Of a stretch of DNA of 64,000 nucleotides, positions 53,480 through 61,951 are shown piece after piece. The notes under the pieces are model-generated. The model ran no database searches. It saw only the letters and a program-made list of their open reading frames with translations, and was not told the origin of the DNA. The DNA lies in contig NZ_JHVC01000007.1 of NCBI RefSeq assembly GCF_000619945.1, forward strand, positions 186,001-250,000, written 5' to 3'. Every line of letters begins with the position of its first letter. The first letter of the stretch is position 1. Both the position numbers and the translations under genes were made by a program. Source of the DNA: Clostridium lundense DSM 17049 (GTDB lineage Bacteria; Bacillota; Clostridia; Clostridiales; Clostridiaceae).

Positions 53480-54223
53480 ATGATTAATATAATGATATGT
53501 GACGATTGTTTAGAAATAAGGAATGCTATAAGTAATATAATCAATGACTTCTATAAAAACATTAATTTTAAAGAGTTTAATATAGTAAGTTTTGATAATT
53601 CCGATGATAGCATTGATTATGTTAAAAAAAATACTAATAAAAAAAACATATATTTATTAGATATTGACTTAAATGAAGATAAAAATGGTTTAATGCTAGG
53701 ACAAGAAATAAGAAAATTAGATAATTATTTAGGTGAGATGATATTTGTAACTAACTATTCTCACATGGGATTTAAGGTTTTTCAGTATAAGTTAAGAGTT
53801 TTGGATTTTATTGACAAAAATTGTAATTTTGAAAAGAAATTAAGAGAAAGTATTTTAATTGCTACTAATATATTGAATAAAAAAGAAAGTGGACAGGCAG
53901 AGAAAAGGTTACAGGTAAAAGTAGAATCACAAATATACAATGTATTATTTAAAGACATAAATTATATAGAAACTATAAAAAATAGCCGTAAAGTTGTGTT
54001 ATATACATCTAATAGTAGATTAGAGTTTTATGACACATTAAAGAATTTAAGCAGTCTATTAGATGATAATTTTATTCAGATTCACAGAACAACTATAGTT
54101 AATAAAAATTATATAAAAAATGTATGTAAAAATTATAATAATCCATGCGTTATATTAAAAGATGGTGCTAAATGTATGATGTCTAGAAGTGGATTAAAAG
54201 AAGTGATGAAACATTGGATATAA
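53480..54223 (+). CDS. agrA: LytTR-family response regulator (AgrA-like)
   Basis: A 247-residue regulator. The receiver domain (about 1-135) has D8/D9 in MICDDC and phospho-acceptor D61 in YLLDIDL. The LytTR DNA-binding domain (about 145-247) shows YIETIKNSRKVVLYT, FIQIHRTTIVNKNYI and a basic end. LytTR regulators of this type are activated by AgrC-like kinases and bind direct repeats near agr promoters. ATG at 53480 follows AAAGGAG; the frame is open further upstream without a ribosome site. It overlaps the kinase gene by 10 bases. Confidence 0.88.
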   Translation: MINIMICDDCLEIRNAISNIINDFYKNINFKEFNIVSFDNSDDSIDYVKKNTNKKNIYLLDIDLNEDKNGLMLGQEIRKLDNYLGEMIFVTNYSHMGFKVFQYKLRVLDFIDKNCNFEKKLRESILIATNILNKKESGQAEKRLQVKVESQIYNVLFKDINYIETIKNSRKVVLYTSNSRLEFYDTLKNLSSLLDDNFIQIHRTTIVNKNYIKNVCKNYNNPCVILKDGAKCMMSRSGLKEVMKHWI

Positions 54224-55467
54224 TAGCAATTTGCATTTTATATTATACTGTATGTATATATATTGCATACAAGTTAAATGGATGGGAAGCTGAAATAAAT
54301 TTATCTAATTGTTTAATAGTAATTGTTCTGTCTACAGCATTTAATTTTTTGATAAAGATACCATTTTTTCATGATATAAAAATGATATTATCCACTACAG
54401 GTCTTTGTTTTATTTTTAAAATATATTTTAAAAAGGATATTTTTGAAATATTGAAAACTGTTTTTTTTATAATTTTAATAATGTTGGTTTCAGAAATGAT
54501 GGTGGCGGCAGTTTGTGTTAATGTACTAAATATTGATTTTAGTAAATTATATAATGGAATTATAATGAATGTAATATTAAATGTTATAGTAGACATTATC
54601 TCTGTATTGGTGGCTTGCTTAAAAGAAAAAATTATAAAATGTTATAGTATAAAAAATCATGATAATTTATTTAATATATTTTTTATGATTTCTATAATAA
54701 ATATACTTATATTAAGCTATTTTATGTTGTATAAAAATTTAAGTACTATAGTGTTTTATATAACATTTACGATTTCAATATTGTATGCTATTGTAGTATT
54801 TATATTTATACAAAAAGATTTTACAATTAATAAAAAGGAAGAGGAGTATGAAAAATTAAAATTATATACAAATATAATAGAAGATCTAGTTAATGATACA
54901 GCAAAATTTAAACATGATTTTAACAATATAATGTTTATGATAAAAGGATATTTAGATGATGATAATTTAGTAGGGTTGAAGGAGCATTTTGGTGATAAAA
55001 AATTACAAGAAGGTAAGTTTTCAGATATTTTAAAATTAAAAAAAATAAAAAATGCTGGTTTAAAAGGGTTATTAACTTATAAGGTAACAACTATAGAATC
55101 TAATAAAGTAAAAGTTTATATAGAGGTATTAAACGATATAGATAAAATACATATAGACATTGTAGATTTATGTAGGATTTTAGGAATACTTATAGATAAT
55201 GCCTATGAAGCAGCTAAGAATAGTAAGGATAGATTTATATCTATAACATTTATGCAGGATGAGACTTTAAATATAACTATATTAAATAGTTGTAATGATA
55301 ATATAAATGTACCTAATATATATAAATTAGGATATTCAACCAAAGGAGCCAATCGCGGAATAGGGCTACATAATGTAAGAGACATAATAGATGAAAAATA
55401 TGACAATGTTTTATTACAGACGAATTTTAATGAAGACGTGTTTATACAAGAGTTGTATATAAAATAA
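54214..55467 (+). CDS. agrC: GHKL histidine kinase, peptide-sensing (AgrC-like)
   Basis: A 417-residue kinase with six membrane helices in about 1-200 and a cytoplasmic GHKL kinase region. The phospho-acceptor is H234 in KFKHDFNNIMFMIKGYL, and the ATPase has LGILIDNAYEAAKNS as N box and STKGANRGIGLHNVRDII as G box. AgrC proteins bind a secreted cyclic peptide at their membrane domain and phosphorylate AgrA. The start is TTG at 54214, overlapping the AgrA stop. It converges on agrD-agrB, whose peptide is its likely ligand. Confidence 0.88.
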   Translation: MDIIAICILYYTVCIYIAYKLNGWEAEINLSNCLIVIVLSTAFNFLIKIPFFHDIKMILSTTGLCFIFKIYFKKDIFEILKTVFFIILIMLVSEMMVAAVCVNVLNIDFSKLYNGIIMNVILNVIVDIISVLVACLKEKIIKCYSIKNHDNLFNIFFMISIINILILSYFMLYKNLSTIVFYITFTISILYAIVVFIFIQKDFTINKKEEEYEKLKLYTNIIEDLVNDTAKFKHDFNNIMFMIKGYLDDDNLVGLKEHFGDKKLQEGKFSDILKLKKIKNAGLKGLLTYKVTTIESNKVKVYIEVLNDIDKIHIDIVDLCRILGILIDNAYEAAKNSKDRFISITFMQDETLNITILNSCNDNINVPNIYKLGYSTKGANRGIGLHNVRDIIDEKYDNVLLQTNFNEDVFIQELYIK

Positions 55468-55531
55468 ATCTTAGCTTTAGATGAAGTTTACTTAAAGTAA
55501 TAACTTCTGTCTGAAGCTAAGATTTATTTAT
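55466..55531. terminator. Bidirectional terminator between agrC and agrD
   Basis: AAATCTTAGCTTTAGATGAAG pairs with CTTCTGTCTGAAGCTAAGATTT with a few mismatches, flanked by T and A runs; it separates two convergent transcripts. Confidence 0.75.
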
Positions 55532-55569
55532 TTAGGGGAATAGTCCCCAGATAAAAGATAAATAGTTTT

Positions 55570-55719
55570 TTATTTATCCTTTTTTAATAATGATTCTGGC
55601 ATTTTAGGTTGTCCTATAAATAAAGGAACACAGGACTTAGTTGAAGTTTTTGCTACATCTGTTGATAGATTGCTTAGTTTAGTAGCTAAAAATTTAGAAA
55701 ATTTACTTGAAGTATTCAT
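55570..55719 (-). CDS. agrD: AgrD autoinducing peptide precursor
   Basis: A 49-residue precursor: an amphipathic N-terminal leader (residues 1-25, with KFSKFLATKLSNLS), then STKSCVPLFIGQPKMPESLL and a lysine-rich end. C30 begins the segment CVPLF, which fits a five-residue thiolactone ring closed on F34. The C-terminal part with QPKMPESLL matches the recognition tail with P-x-MP-x-x-L seen in clostridial AgrD proteins and needed for AgrB. AAAAGGAGG precedes the ATG, and the gene overlaps the end of agrB by 17 bases. Confidence 0.88.
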   Translation of the reverse strand: MNTSSKFSKFLATKLSNLSTDVAKTSTKSCVPLFIGQPKMPESLLKKDK

Positions 55720-56305
55720 AATTATTGTACCTCCTTTTAAAAATTTTATAGGTAACAGGACATATTAGTATTCCTTGTACCCATAATATATAAATAAATA
55801 TATTAGAAAAAAATATATTTTTTAAACTTATTGATAATATAAAATATATGGTTACAGTAATTAAACTTTTTATTCTTAGCCTTTTTCTAACACAAGGATC
55901 TACATAGGGTTTCTCTTCTGTATCAGCTGGTGAATATTTATTGTATAAATATAATGAGGTTAAAAATATACATGCTTTAATAACTATATTGCATTCTGTA
56001 TATAAGGATAAATATACTGATGTAAATATGGTTATTAAAGTTGATAAGAGGCAAGTCCAACTTTTAGTAGCATGGATTCCTCCAGAAAAACATCGCAAAA
56101 TACCCCAAATTATAATAGTATACATAGCATATCTAGCTACTCCTAAGAAATATGCTATCATTAAGATAATTGGAAATTTAGCAAAGTTAGCATATAGAAC
56201 TTCGATTCCATATCGTATAATTTCCAAGTCATCTTCTGTCTTATCTGGTAATGTGCTTTTTACGTAATTAGATACTTTCATGCTAAAATTTTCTGATAAA
56301 CTCAT
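55703..56305 (-). CDS. agrB: AgrB membrane protease for AgrD processing
   Basis: A 200-residue protein with about five membrane helices. The AgrB catalytic pair is H78 and C85 in RCFSGGIHATKSWTC. AgrB removes the C-terminal tail of AgrD and forms the thiolactone. The N-terminal cytoplasmic region (about 1-40) is typical. AAGGATG precedes the ATG at 56305. It is transcribed with agrD on the minus strand, toward the agrA-agrC genes. Confidence 0.92.
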   Translation of the reverse strand: MSLSENFSMKVSNYVKSTLPDKTEDDLEIIRYGIEVLYANFAKFPIILMIAYFLGVARYAMYTIIIWGILRCFSGGIHATKSWTCLLSTLITIFTSVYLSLYTECNIVIKACIFLTSLYLYNKYSPADTEEKPYVDPCVRKRLRIKSLITVTIYFILSISLKNIFFSNIFIYILWVQGILICPVTYKIFKRRYNNYEYFK

Positions 56306-56340
56306 ACAAACTACATCCTTTTATTATTTATTATACATAA

Positions 56341-56369
56341 AATTTAACATATATATAGTTAAATGTCAA
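56341..56369 (-). promoter_or_regulatory. Promoter of agrBD with dyad in the spacer
   Basis: On the minus strand TTGACA (56369-56364) and TAAATT (56346-56341) are 17 bases apart. Inside the promoter, ATTTAAC (56342-56348) and GTTAAAT (56358-56364) form a dyad, a possible AgrA or other regulator site. Confidence 0.55.
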
Positions 56370-56531
56370 CAAAAATGTATTAAACAATACTAATATGCAT
56401 TAAAATGTTATTTAATACATAATATAGACCAATGGGCTAATCAATGTATAATTTTATCTAAAATAGGTATATTATTGAAGATGCGGGGTTAAATAAATAA
56501 AATTTTAAATATACAAAGGGGAGTTTATATT

Positions 56532-57230
56532 ATGGGGGGAAAAATTAAAATTTTATCTTCTATTATGTATGTATTGTTGTTAAGTTCTAATATTGCATTA
56601 ACAGGTGTGCAATGTAAAAGTGTACAGTGTAAAAGTATTAATGATACTAATATTAATGTGAAAGATGAAGATGAATATAACAGATATAAATATGCATTAA
56701 ATAAATTAAAATCAGATAAAAATCTAACCAAATATCAAAAAAATATGATTAAAGAATTGTTTTATGAAAAATATAATGAGCGAACAAATAAATGCTTATC
56801 TTGTAATCAAGTGGAATCATCAAAAGTGTGGGATCCAACAACAATAGGATTACCCCGTTTAAAAGCAACAAGTCACTATATTTGTCTAAGAAGCTCAATT
56901 AGTGAGATAGAAGTTGAAAAAAAATCAAATAATAAGATACTGTTATTAGCAGCTGTAGGTAGTGGGATTGGAGGTATGCTTTGTAATGCAGCTCCAATAG
57001 TTGGACAAGTAGCTTGTGGTGCTCTTGCAATTGTAGCAGGACATCAATATTACTTAGAAAAGTTACCTAATGATGTAAGTGAGTATAAAGAACAATACTT
57101 TAGATGGATAAATACCAGTAGCTATAAATATGAATATAGATATATTTCTGGGTTTAAGGATAAAAATGGGAATATATTAAACAGAGAGACGCATTGCACA
57201 ACTGGAGATTTTGATTATTTAGTAGATTAG
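56532..57230 (+). CDS. Secreted protein with cysteine pairs and glycine-rich hydrophobic segment
   Basis: A 232-residue protein not matched to any family I know. A signal sequence covers about 1-25. Cysteines occur in repeated CKSVQCKS and as CLSCNQ. A glycine/alanine-rich hydrophobic segment, AAVGSGIGGMLCNAAPIVGQVACGALAIVAG, lies at about 141-171 (seen in pieces), like those of bacteriocin or pore-forming peptides. The C-terminus is aromatic. AAAGGGGAG precedes the ATG. It starts 227 bases from agrB in the opposite direction and heads a run of small membrane-protein genes, so it may be agr-regulated. Confidence 0.58.
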   Translation: MGGKIKILSSIMYVLLLSSNIALTGVQCKSVQCKSINDTNINVKDEDEYNRYKYALNKLKSDKNLTKYQKNMIKELFYEKYNERTNKCLSCNQVESSKVWDPTTIGLPRLKATSHYICLRSSISEIEVEKKSNNKILLLAAVGSGIGGMLCNAAPIVGQVACGALAIVAGHQYYLEKLPNDVSEYKEQYFRWINTSSYKYEYRYISGFKDKNGNILNRETHCTTGDFDYLVD

Positions 57231-57248
57231 TTATGGAGAAATGATATT

Positions 57249-57503
57249 ATGACAAGAAAATTACAAGTAATATTAAATATGATTTTGATATTTATAGCAT
57301 TGGTTCTTTATAATTATAAAGCAATAACAGTATTAAACTTTAATTATGATGGGTTAATGAAAATATGTTATTTGTTAATTATCACCACAAACTTAATAGA
57401 TTTATATAGTGAGATGAAAAATACTTATCCTAAAATTAATATTATAAGTATTTTATTGAAAAGTTTTGTAGTATTAATTGTTACATTATTAATGATTGAA
57501 TAG
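57249..57503 (+). CDS. Small membrane protein
   Basis: An 84-residue protein with hydrophobic segments at about 6-24, 34-50 and 63-82, and a short acidic loop. GGAGAAATG precedes the ATG, 18 bases after the preceding gene, so the two are cotranscribed. Family unknown; small polytopic proteins in such places are often immunity proteins. Confidence 0.58.
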   Translation: MTRKLQVILNMILIFIALVLYNYKAITVLNFNYDGLMKICYLLIITTNLIDLYSEMKNTYPKINIISILLKSFVVLIVTLLMIE

Positions 57504-57517
57504 GAGAAATTTATATT

Positions 57518-57823
57518 ATGTTAAAAAAGATAGTAGAATTATTAAATATAGATAAATTTCATCTTATATTTATAATAATATTTTTAATTATAATTACATT
57601 ATCATATTTTGTTGATAAACCGTATTCTCTAGGATTATTAGCATGTTATATTATGGCCATTTATAGCTTTATAAAAGTAATAGATATACATCATAATGCT
57701 AAGATTACCACTATAAAATTATTTATTCTATTAATGGTGCTAATAGTTTTGCCAACAATGAGCCTTTTTAGAAATCAGTATATTCAAAAGGAGTTATATG
57801 ACATATTTTCAAAAATTTATTAG
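57518..57823 (+). CDS. Small membrane protein
   Basis: A 101-residue protein with three hydrophobic segments (about 15-32, 37-55, 66-82) and a charged C-terminus. AGGAG precedes the ATG, 14 bases after the preceding gene, in the same run of small genes. Its topology is similar to the previous protein. Function unknown. Confidence 0.58.
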   Translation: MLKKIVELLNIDKFHLIFIIIFLIIITLSYFVDKPYSLGLLACYIMAIYSFIKVIDIHHNAKITTIKLFILLMVLIVLPTMSLFRNQYIQKELYDIFSKIY

Positions 57824-57894
57824 TAAATACAAATGTATTAATTGAAATAAAGAGAGTTGATTTAGATAAAGGTTTTTGGTGAGGGGGATTAATT

Positions 57895-58029
57895 ATGGAA
57901 TGGATTAATTATTTTGTTACAGAAGATACTAATGATCTAATATTTAGAAAAAAAGATGATGATATCATATTTATTGATCCTTTATTACATATAATTTATG
58001 ACGATTTAATTAAATATGGTAAAAACTAA
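57895..58029 (+). CDS. Small acidic protein (44 residues)
   Basis: A reading frame of 44 residues starting MEWINYFVTEDTNDLIF with a good GAGGGGGA ribosome site seven bases before the ATG. It is amphipathic and acidic, with no membrane segment. The ribosome site is the main evidence that it is real; function unknown. Confidence 0.45.
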   Translation: MEWINYFVTEDTNDLIFRKKDDDIIFIDPLLHIIYDDLIKYGKN

Positions 58030-58114
58030 TGGTTACAAGAGAATTAATTAAATATATAAATAAAAATGTTACATATAATAAAAAATTATAAGAGCAATTA
58101 ATGGAGGGCAGCAT

Positions 58115-58342
58115 ATGAAGTATATTAAATATATAGTAACAGGATTTATATGTGGGATATCCTGTGCATTATTTAAATATATAGATATTAAATTAAATTT
58201 AAATTCTAAATTTAAGGATAAAAAATTAATTTATTTTTTTATAATGCTTACCATATTATTTAGTATGATCTTTATTTTATTAGAAATAAAAAATAAGCTT
58301 ATAATGTTATTTCATAATTTTAATATAGTTCCTCTTATATAA
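58115..58342 (+). CDS. Small membrane protein (75 residues)
   Basis: A 75-residue protein with two hydrophobic segments (about 5-22 and 40-57), linked by a basic loop KLNLNSKFKDKK. GGAGGG precedes the ATG. It continues the small-protein cluster beside agr; no family recognised. Confidence 0.55.
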   Translation: MKYIKYIVTGFICGISCALFKYIDIKLNLNSKFKDKKLIYFFIMLTILFSMIFILLEIKNKLIMLFHNFNIVPLI

Positions 58343-58387
58343 AAATTAATTCTATTGGGTGCAAGTTGTATAAAGGGGGATTTATTA

Positions 58388-58492
58388 ATGAGGGAAAATA
58401 TTAGAATATTATTACTCATATTAGGATTAACTACTATTATATTTATTGTTACATATATGTTTATTACTACATATTTAGCTAGCACTACATAA
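58388..58492 (+). CDS. Small single-helix membrane peptide (34 residues)
   Basis: A 34-residue peptide beginning MRENIRILLLILGLTT, with one long hydrophobic helix and almost no charged residues. AAAGGGGGA precedes the ATG. It resembles small membrane peptides such as type I toxins or bacteriocin-like peptides in shape only. Confidence 0.42.
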   Translation: MRENIRILLLILGLTTIIFIVTYMFITTYLASTT

Positions 58493-58580
58493 ATTTAAGG
58501 ATAAATTAATGTATTTAATAAATTAAAAGATTTATAATAGTATTAGAAGTCTATATTTAAAAGAAGTTGGAGGAATGTAT

Positions 58581-58901
58581 ATGATAATTACTACTACAAA
58601 TGCAATTGAAGGAAAAAGAATACTTGAATATAGGGGTATAGTTTTTGGAGAAGTGATTTCTGGAGTAAACTTTATAAAGGATTTTGCTGCTGGATTAACT
58701 AACTTTTTCGGAGGACGTTCAGGCTCTTATGAAGGAGAATTAATCCAAGCTAGAGAAAATGCTTTAAAGGAACTTGAAAATAGGGCTATATCTATGGGTG
58801 CCAATGCAGTTATTGGAGTTGACATAGATTATGAAGTATTAGGACAAGGTGGAAATATGTTAATGGTTACAGCTTCTGGTACTGCTGTAGTTATAGAGTA
58901 A
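58581..58901 (+). CDS. YbjQ/UPF0145 family protein
   Basis: A 106-residue soluble protein matching the YbjQ (heavy-metal-binding-like) family: ITTTNAIEGKRILEYRGIVFGEVISG, ARENALKELENRAISMGANAVIGVDIDYEVL and a beta end TASGTAVVIE. The fold forms oligomeric rings; its role is not settled. ATG at 58581 has GGAGGA six bases upstream; the ATG two codons earlier touches that site. Confidence 0.87.
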   Translation: MIITTTNAIEGKRILEYRGIVFGEVISGVNFIKDFAAGLTNFFGGRSGSYEGELIQARENALKELENRAISMGANAVIGVDIDYEVLGQGGNMLMVTASGTAVVIE

Positions 58902-58952
58902 AAATATAAATATTTTTAGATAATAAGTTTAATAAAAAGAAGATATAACATA

Positions 58953-58995
58953 GGGACTGTCTCAAAATTATTTTTAATAAGTTTTGAGATAGCTC
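58953..58995 (+). terminator. Terminator with the GGACTGTCTCAAAA arm
   Basis: GGGACTGTCTCAAAA pairs with TTTTGAGATAGCTC (one or two mismatches), followed by TTTTTT. The left arm is identical to that at 27327-27340. Confidence 0.75.
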
Positions 58996-59108
58996 TTTTT
59001 TATAATTTTTAATTTTTATATTGAAGTTTAGAAAGTTAAAGTTAAGGAGTAATTTTAATTATATTTGGTATATTTGTATTGGAACTAAGAATTAAAGAGG
59101 TGAATATT

Positions 59109-61064
59109 TTGAAAAATAAATATCACGTTTTATATATGTCTTTAGTACTAATTTTAGCTATTATAATAGCAAATTCACTTGCTTGTTATTTTGGTGGTAA
59201 ATGGTTTTATATATTTTATCACTTATGCTATGGTATTATTCTAAGTTTATTTTTCCCAATTTGGTATGTAAAAACTAAGGAGTATTTAACATATAGTTCC
59301 TTTGGAATAAAAAAAATTAGGTTAAAAGATTATATGATAATTTTAGTTTTTGTAACTTTTTCTATTGGAGGGCAACTTATTAATTTGGATTATAAAAGCA
59401 TTCGATTTGACCTATTATCATTGAGTGTTGCACCACTTATAATGACTACTTTTTTTGAAGAATTTTTATTTAGAGGGTTTATGCAAACAAGATTTGAGAA
59501 CGCTTTTGGATATATACCTGCAATTATCTTATCTGGCTTTTCATTTTCTATTTATCATTTAGGCTATTCTAAATTTAGAAGTATAAGTGAAATTGTTTTG
59601 TTATTTTTTGTAGGAATTATGTTTGCAATAGCATATAAAGTATCTAATAATAATTTAATTGTGTCCTATTTTGTAAATTTACCTAATGCTTTATTAACTT
59701 ATTTAGTTAAATATGAAAAGTTTCCAGCTTTTAATTTAACTTCAACTATTATATCTATTATTGTAATTTTTATAATAATATTTATTTTAAGGTTTACATT
59801 TAGAGGTGATAATATGTCTAATAAAAAAATAATAAGTTCAATATTAATAGTAATAGCCTCATTATCTTTTTTTTCAGGATGTGATAGTACTAATAAAAAG
59901 AACAATAAAGATAAAGTTAAAACTAATACTACTATAAGTAGTACAAAAAATAATGAAAATAGGAGCAAAAGTAATTTAGATACAGTTACCTCAGGAATTC
60001 TAATAGGTTTAAGCCATGATCAAAAGCATGATGAAAATAAGGATGGATTTAATATGTCATCAAAAGAATTTAGAACATTATGGATTTATCATGATGGTGA
60101 TGAAATTATATTAAAGGAAAAAGATAAATCAATAGTAATACCATATAAGGATAGTTTTTATGAAATTAAAAATGATCTTTTTCAACTTAAAGAGAGAAAC
60201 GAAGAAAATAAAAGTGAAGATTTTTATTTAAAATATAAATCTTATTATAGCTGGAACAACATAGTAAGTAAAATTATAGGGTCAGCTGATAAACACCTTT
60301 TTACAGAGAAATCTTTTAAGGATAAATATAGCGCTGTAGAGGGAGATTTTCCATTTAAATCAAACATAGAAACTGTAAGTTATATAGGTAACAATTATGC
60401 ATGTATAAATAGTGATTACTATGAAACTGGTGGTGGAACCTATAGAAGCGGAAAAAATGATATAAAATTATTTAATATAGGGAATTTAAGTAATGTAAAT
60501 TATAGAGAAAAGAGCGAAAAGCTTTATAATTTGCTAGATGAGGATGTTAAAAAAGAAATTAAAGAATTTCAGAATAAAAAAAATAATGAATTTAAATCTG
60601 GGAATGTAGGACAAAATCCGCAATTTATTAAAGTTGAGAAAGTTTTAGATATTGATAATTTATCACTTGTCAGAAAAGAAGGAAAGTGGATAGTTGAAAT
60701 ACCAGTTTATGAAAGATATAGTCATGAAGGTAATGGCAGTACTGCTTATAAAATAGTAGAATTTATTCCTTATAAGTGTAAATTGCCAACATCAATAACA
60801 TCTTATGATAGTTTATGTCTTCCATGGGTAGATATTAAGAAGGCAGTGCCAGATGCAGTAGATGCAATATCTTCTCCAAAGGAAGAGTTGTTAGCAGTAG
60901 TTACAAAAAATCAAATATTGATTTTTGTAAATCCTAAGGAAGGTATAAAGGAAGCTAAGCTAAAGATTCCACTAAAAAATAATGAAGAAGTAATATCAAA
61001 TCAATGGGCATTAGGCAGTTATGTAGAAAAGTGGAATAATGAATTAGAAAAGGCATTTAAGTAA
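59109..61064 (+). CDS. CPBP (Abi/CAAX-protease-like) membrane protein fused in frame to a lipoprotein
   Basis: One reading frame of 651 residues. The first 235 hold about seven membrane helices and the CPBP motifs EEFLFRGFMQTRFE and SGFSFSIYHLGY, giving the Glu-Glu-x3-Arg and His ligands of the metal-dependent protease family. The rest starts MSNKKIISSILIV at 59814 with its own ribosome site AGAGGTGAT, a signal segment and the lipobox SFFSGC, then a soluble domain of about 390 residues of unknown function. It may be one fused gene or two genes whose separating stop is lost. TTG at 59109 follows AAAGAGGTGA. Confidence 0.75.
   Translation: MKNKYHVLYMSLVLILAIIIANSLACYFGGKWFYIFYHLCYGIILSLFFPIWYVKTKEYLTYSSFGIKKIRLKDYMIILVFVTFSIGGQLINLDYKSIRFDLLSLSVAPLIMTTFFEEFLFRGFMQTRFENAFGYIPAIILSGFSFSIYHLGYSKFRSISEIVLLFFVGIMFAIAYKVSNNNLIVSYFVNLPNALLTYLVKYEKFPAFNLTSTIISIIVIFIIIFILRFTFRGDNMSNKKIISSILIVIASLSFFSGCDSTNKKNNKDKVKTNTTISSTKNNENRSKSNLDTVTSGILIGLSHDQKHDENKDGFNMSSKEFRTLWIYHDGDEIILKEKDKSIVIPYKDSFYEIKNDLFQLKERNEENKSEDFYLKYKSYYSWNNIVSKIIGSADKHLFTEKSFKDKYSAVEGDFPFKSNIETVSYIGNNYACINSDYYETGGGTYRSGKNDIKLFNIGNLSNVNYREKSEKLYNLLDEDVKKEIKEFQNKKNNEFKSGNVGQNPQFIKVEKVLDIDNLSLVRKEGKWIVEIPVYERYSHEGNGSTAYKIVEFIPYKCKLPTSITSYDSLCLPWVDIKKAVPDAVDAISSPKEELLAVVTKNQILIFVNPKEGIKEAKLKIPLKNNEEVISNQWALGSYVEKWNNELEKAFK
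59814..61064 (+). CDS. Putative internal start: lipoprotein part of the CPBP fusion
   Basis: ATG at 59814 is preceded by AGAGGTGAT at proper spacing and opens a complete lipoprotein of 416 residues: basic start, hydrophobic segment of about 17 residues, lipobox ending at C22, a Lys/Asn/Thr/Ser-rich spacer, then an external domain with KYKSYYSWNNI and NYACINSDYYETGGG. It may be made as a separate product from the same frame. The domain family is not recognised. Confidence 0.5.
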   Translation: MSNKKIISSILIVIASLSFFSGCDSTNKKNNKDKVKTNTTISSTKNNENRSKSNLDTVTSGILIGLSHDQKHDENKDGFNMSSKEFRTLWIYHDGDEIILKEKDKSIVIPYKDSFYEIKNDLFQLKERNEENKSEDFYLKYKSYYSWNNIVSKIIGSADKHLFTEKSFKDKYSAVEGDFPFKSNIETVSYIGNNYACINSDYYETGGGTYRSGKNDIKLFNIGNLSNVNYREKSEKLYNLLDEDVKKEIKEFQNKKNNEFKSGNVGQNPQFIKVEKVLDIDNLSLVRKEGKWIVEIPVYERYSHEGNGSTAYKIVEFIPYKCKLPTSITSYDSLCLPWVDIKKAVPDAVDAISSPKEELLAVVTKNQILIFVNPKEGIKEAKLKIPLKNNEEVISNQWALGSYVEKWNNELEKAFK

Positions 61065-61106
61065 ATTAAATATTTAATTTAACTAAGGCATAAAGGAGGG
61101 CTTGGA

Positions 61107-61946
61107 ATGGGTTATGAAAAACAAAAATTTATAGAAATATGGGATAAGGTTGCACCTACATTTGGAAAAATTGGTCCTAAATATTGGGATGAATTTGGAA
61201 AAAGGTTAGTGGAACTTTCAAGCATTAAAGAAGGAGCGAAAGTATTAGATATAGGAATGGGAAGAGGTGCATCTTTATTTCCTGCAATAGAAGAGATAGG
61301 AGAAGATGGATATGCTATAGGTATAGACATTTCGGAAGTTATGGTAAGGGAAACATATAATGATATTTTAATGGAGCATATAGAAAATGCAAAGGTACTA
61401 AGAATGAATGCGGAAAGCTTAGATTTTTATGATAATTATTTTAATAATATAATTTGTGGATTTGGTATAGGATATATTTTATTTAGCGATAATAAGTTAA
61501 CTGAAATCTTAAGGGTATTAAGAGAAGGTGGACAGGTAGGATTTAGCATATGGGGAGTTCAAGAAGACCAAAAGTGGTTAGCTAAAATCAATAATAAGTA
61601 TTTACAAAGTTCTTCATGTAATGAGGAAAAAGATAAAAATTCAAATGATTTAAAGTTTAATACAACAGATGGTATTAAAAGCATATTAGAGAATTCTGGT
61701 TTTACAAATGTTAAAGTTTATGAAGAAAATACAGAAGTTGTTTATAGTAGTAAAGAAGAATGGTGGCAAGAAATGTGGTCTAATGCAGCCAGAGGAGTTT
61801 TTGAGCAAGTAGAATCATTTGGAGAGGATAAACTTGAAGAGTATAAAAAGGATATATTTAATGGGCTTAATAAATATAAAAAAGGAGAAAAATTTTATTT
61901 TAACATGCCAGTTATATATGCATTTGGAGAAAAGAGAGGGGAATAG
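61107..61946 (+). CDS. Class I SAM-dependent methyltransferase
   Basis: A 279-residue enzyme. Motif I reads VLDIGMGRGASLFPA (about 46-60), motif II GIDISEVMV, then MNAESLDFYDNYF and IICGFGIGYILF, followed by LREGGQVGFSIWG. The substrate is unknown; the layout is UbiE/Coq5-like. AGGAGGG precedes the ATG. The GNAT gene starts five bases after the stop, so they are coupled. Confidence 0.88.
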   Translation: MGYEKQKFIEIWDKVAPTFGKIGPKYWDEFGKRLVELSSIKEGAKVLDIGMGRGASLFPAIEEIGEDGYAIGIDISEVMVRETYNDILMEHIENAKVLRMNAESLDFYDNYFNNIICGFGIGYILFSDNKLTEILRVLREGGQVGFSIWGVQEDQKWLAKINNKYLQSSSCNEEKDKNSNDLKFNTTDGIKSILENSGFTNVKVYEENTEVVYSSKEEWWQEMWSNAARGVFEQVESFGEDKLEEYKKDIFNGLNKYKKGEKFYFNMPVIYAFGEKRGE

Positions 61947-61951
61947 AGCTT

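Noticed and set aside
55941..56267. Plus-strand frame opposite agrB
   Set aside because: It is the shadow of agrB, which has catalytic residues, ribosome site and promoter.
58029..58091. 20-codon frame overlapping the stop of the 57895 gene
   Set aside because: No ribosome site of its own beyond the overlap, very short and low complexity.
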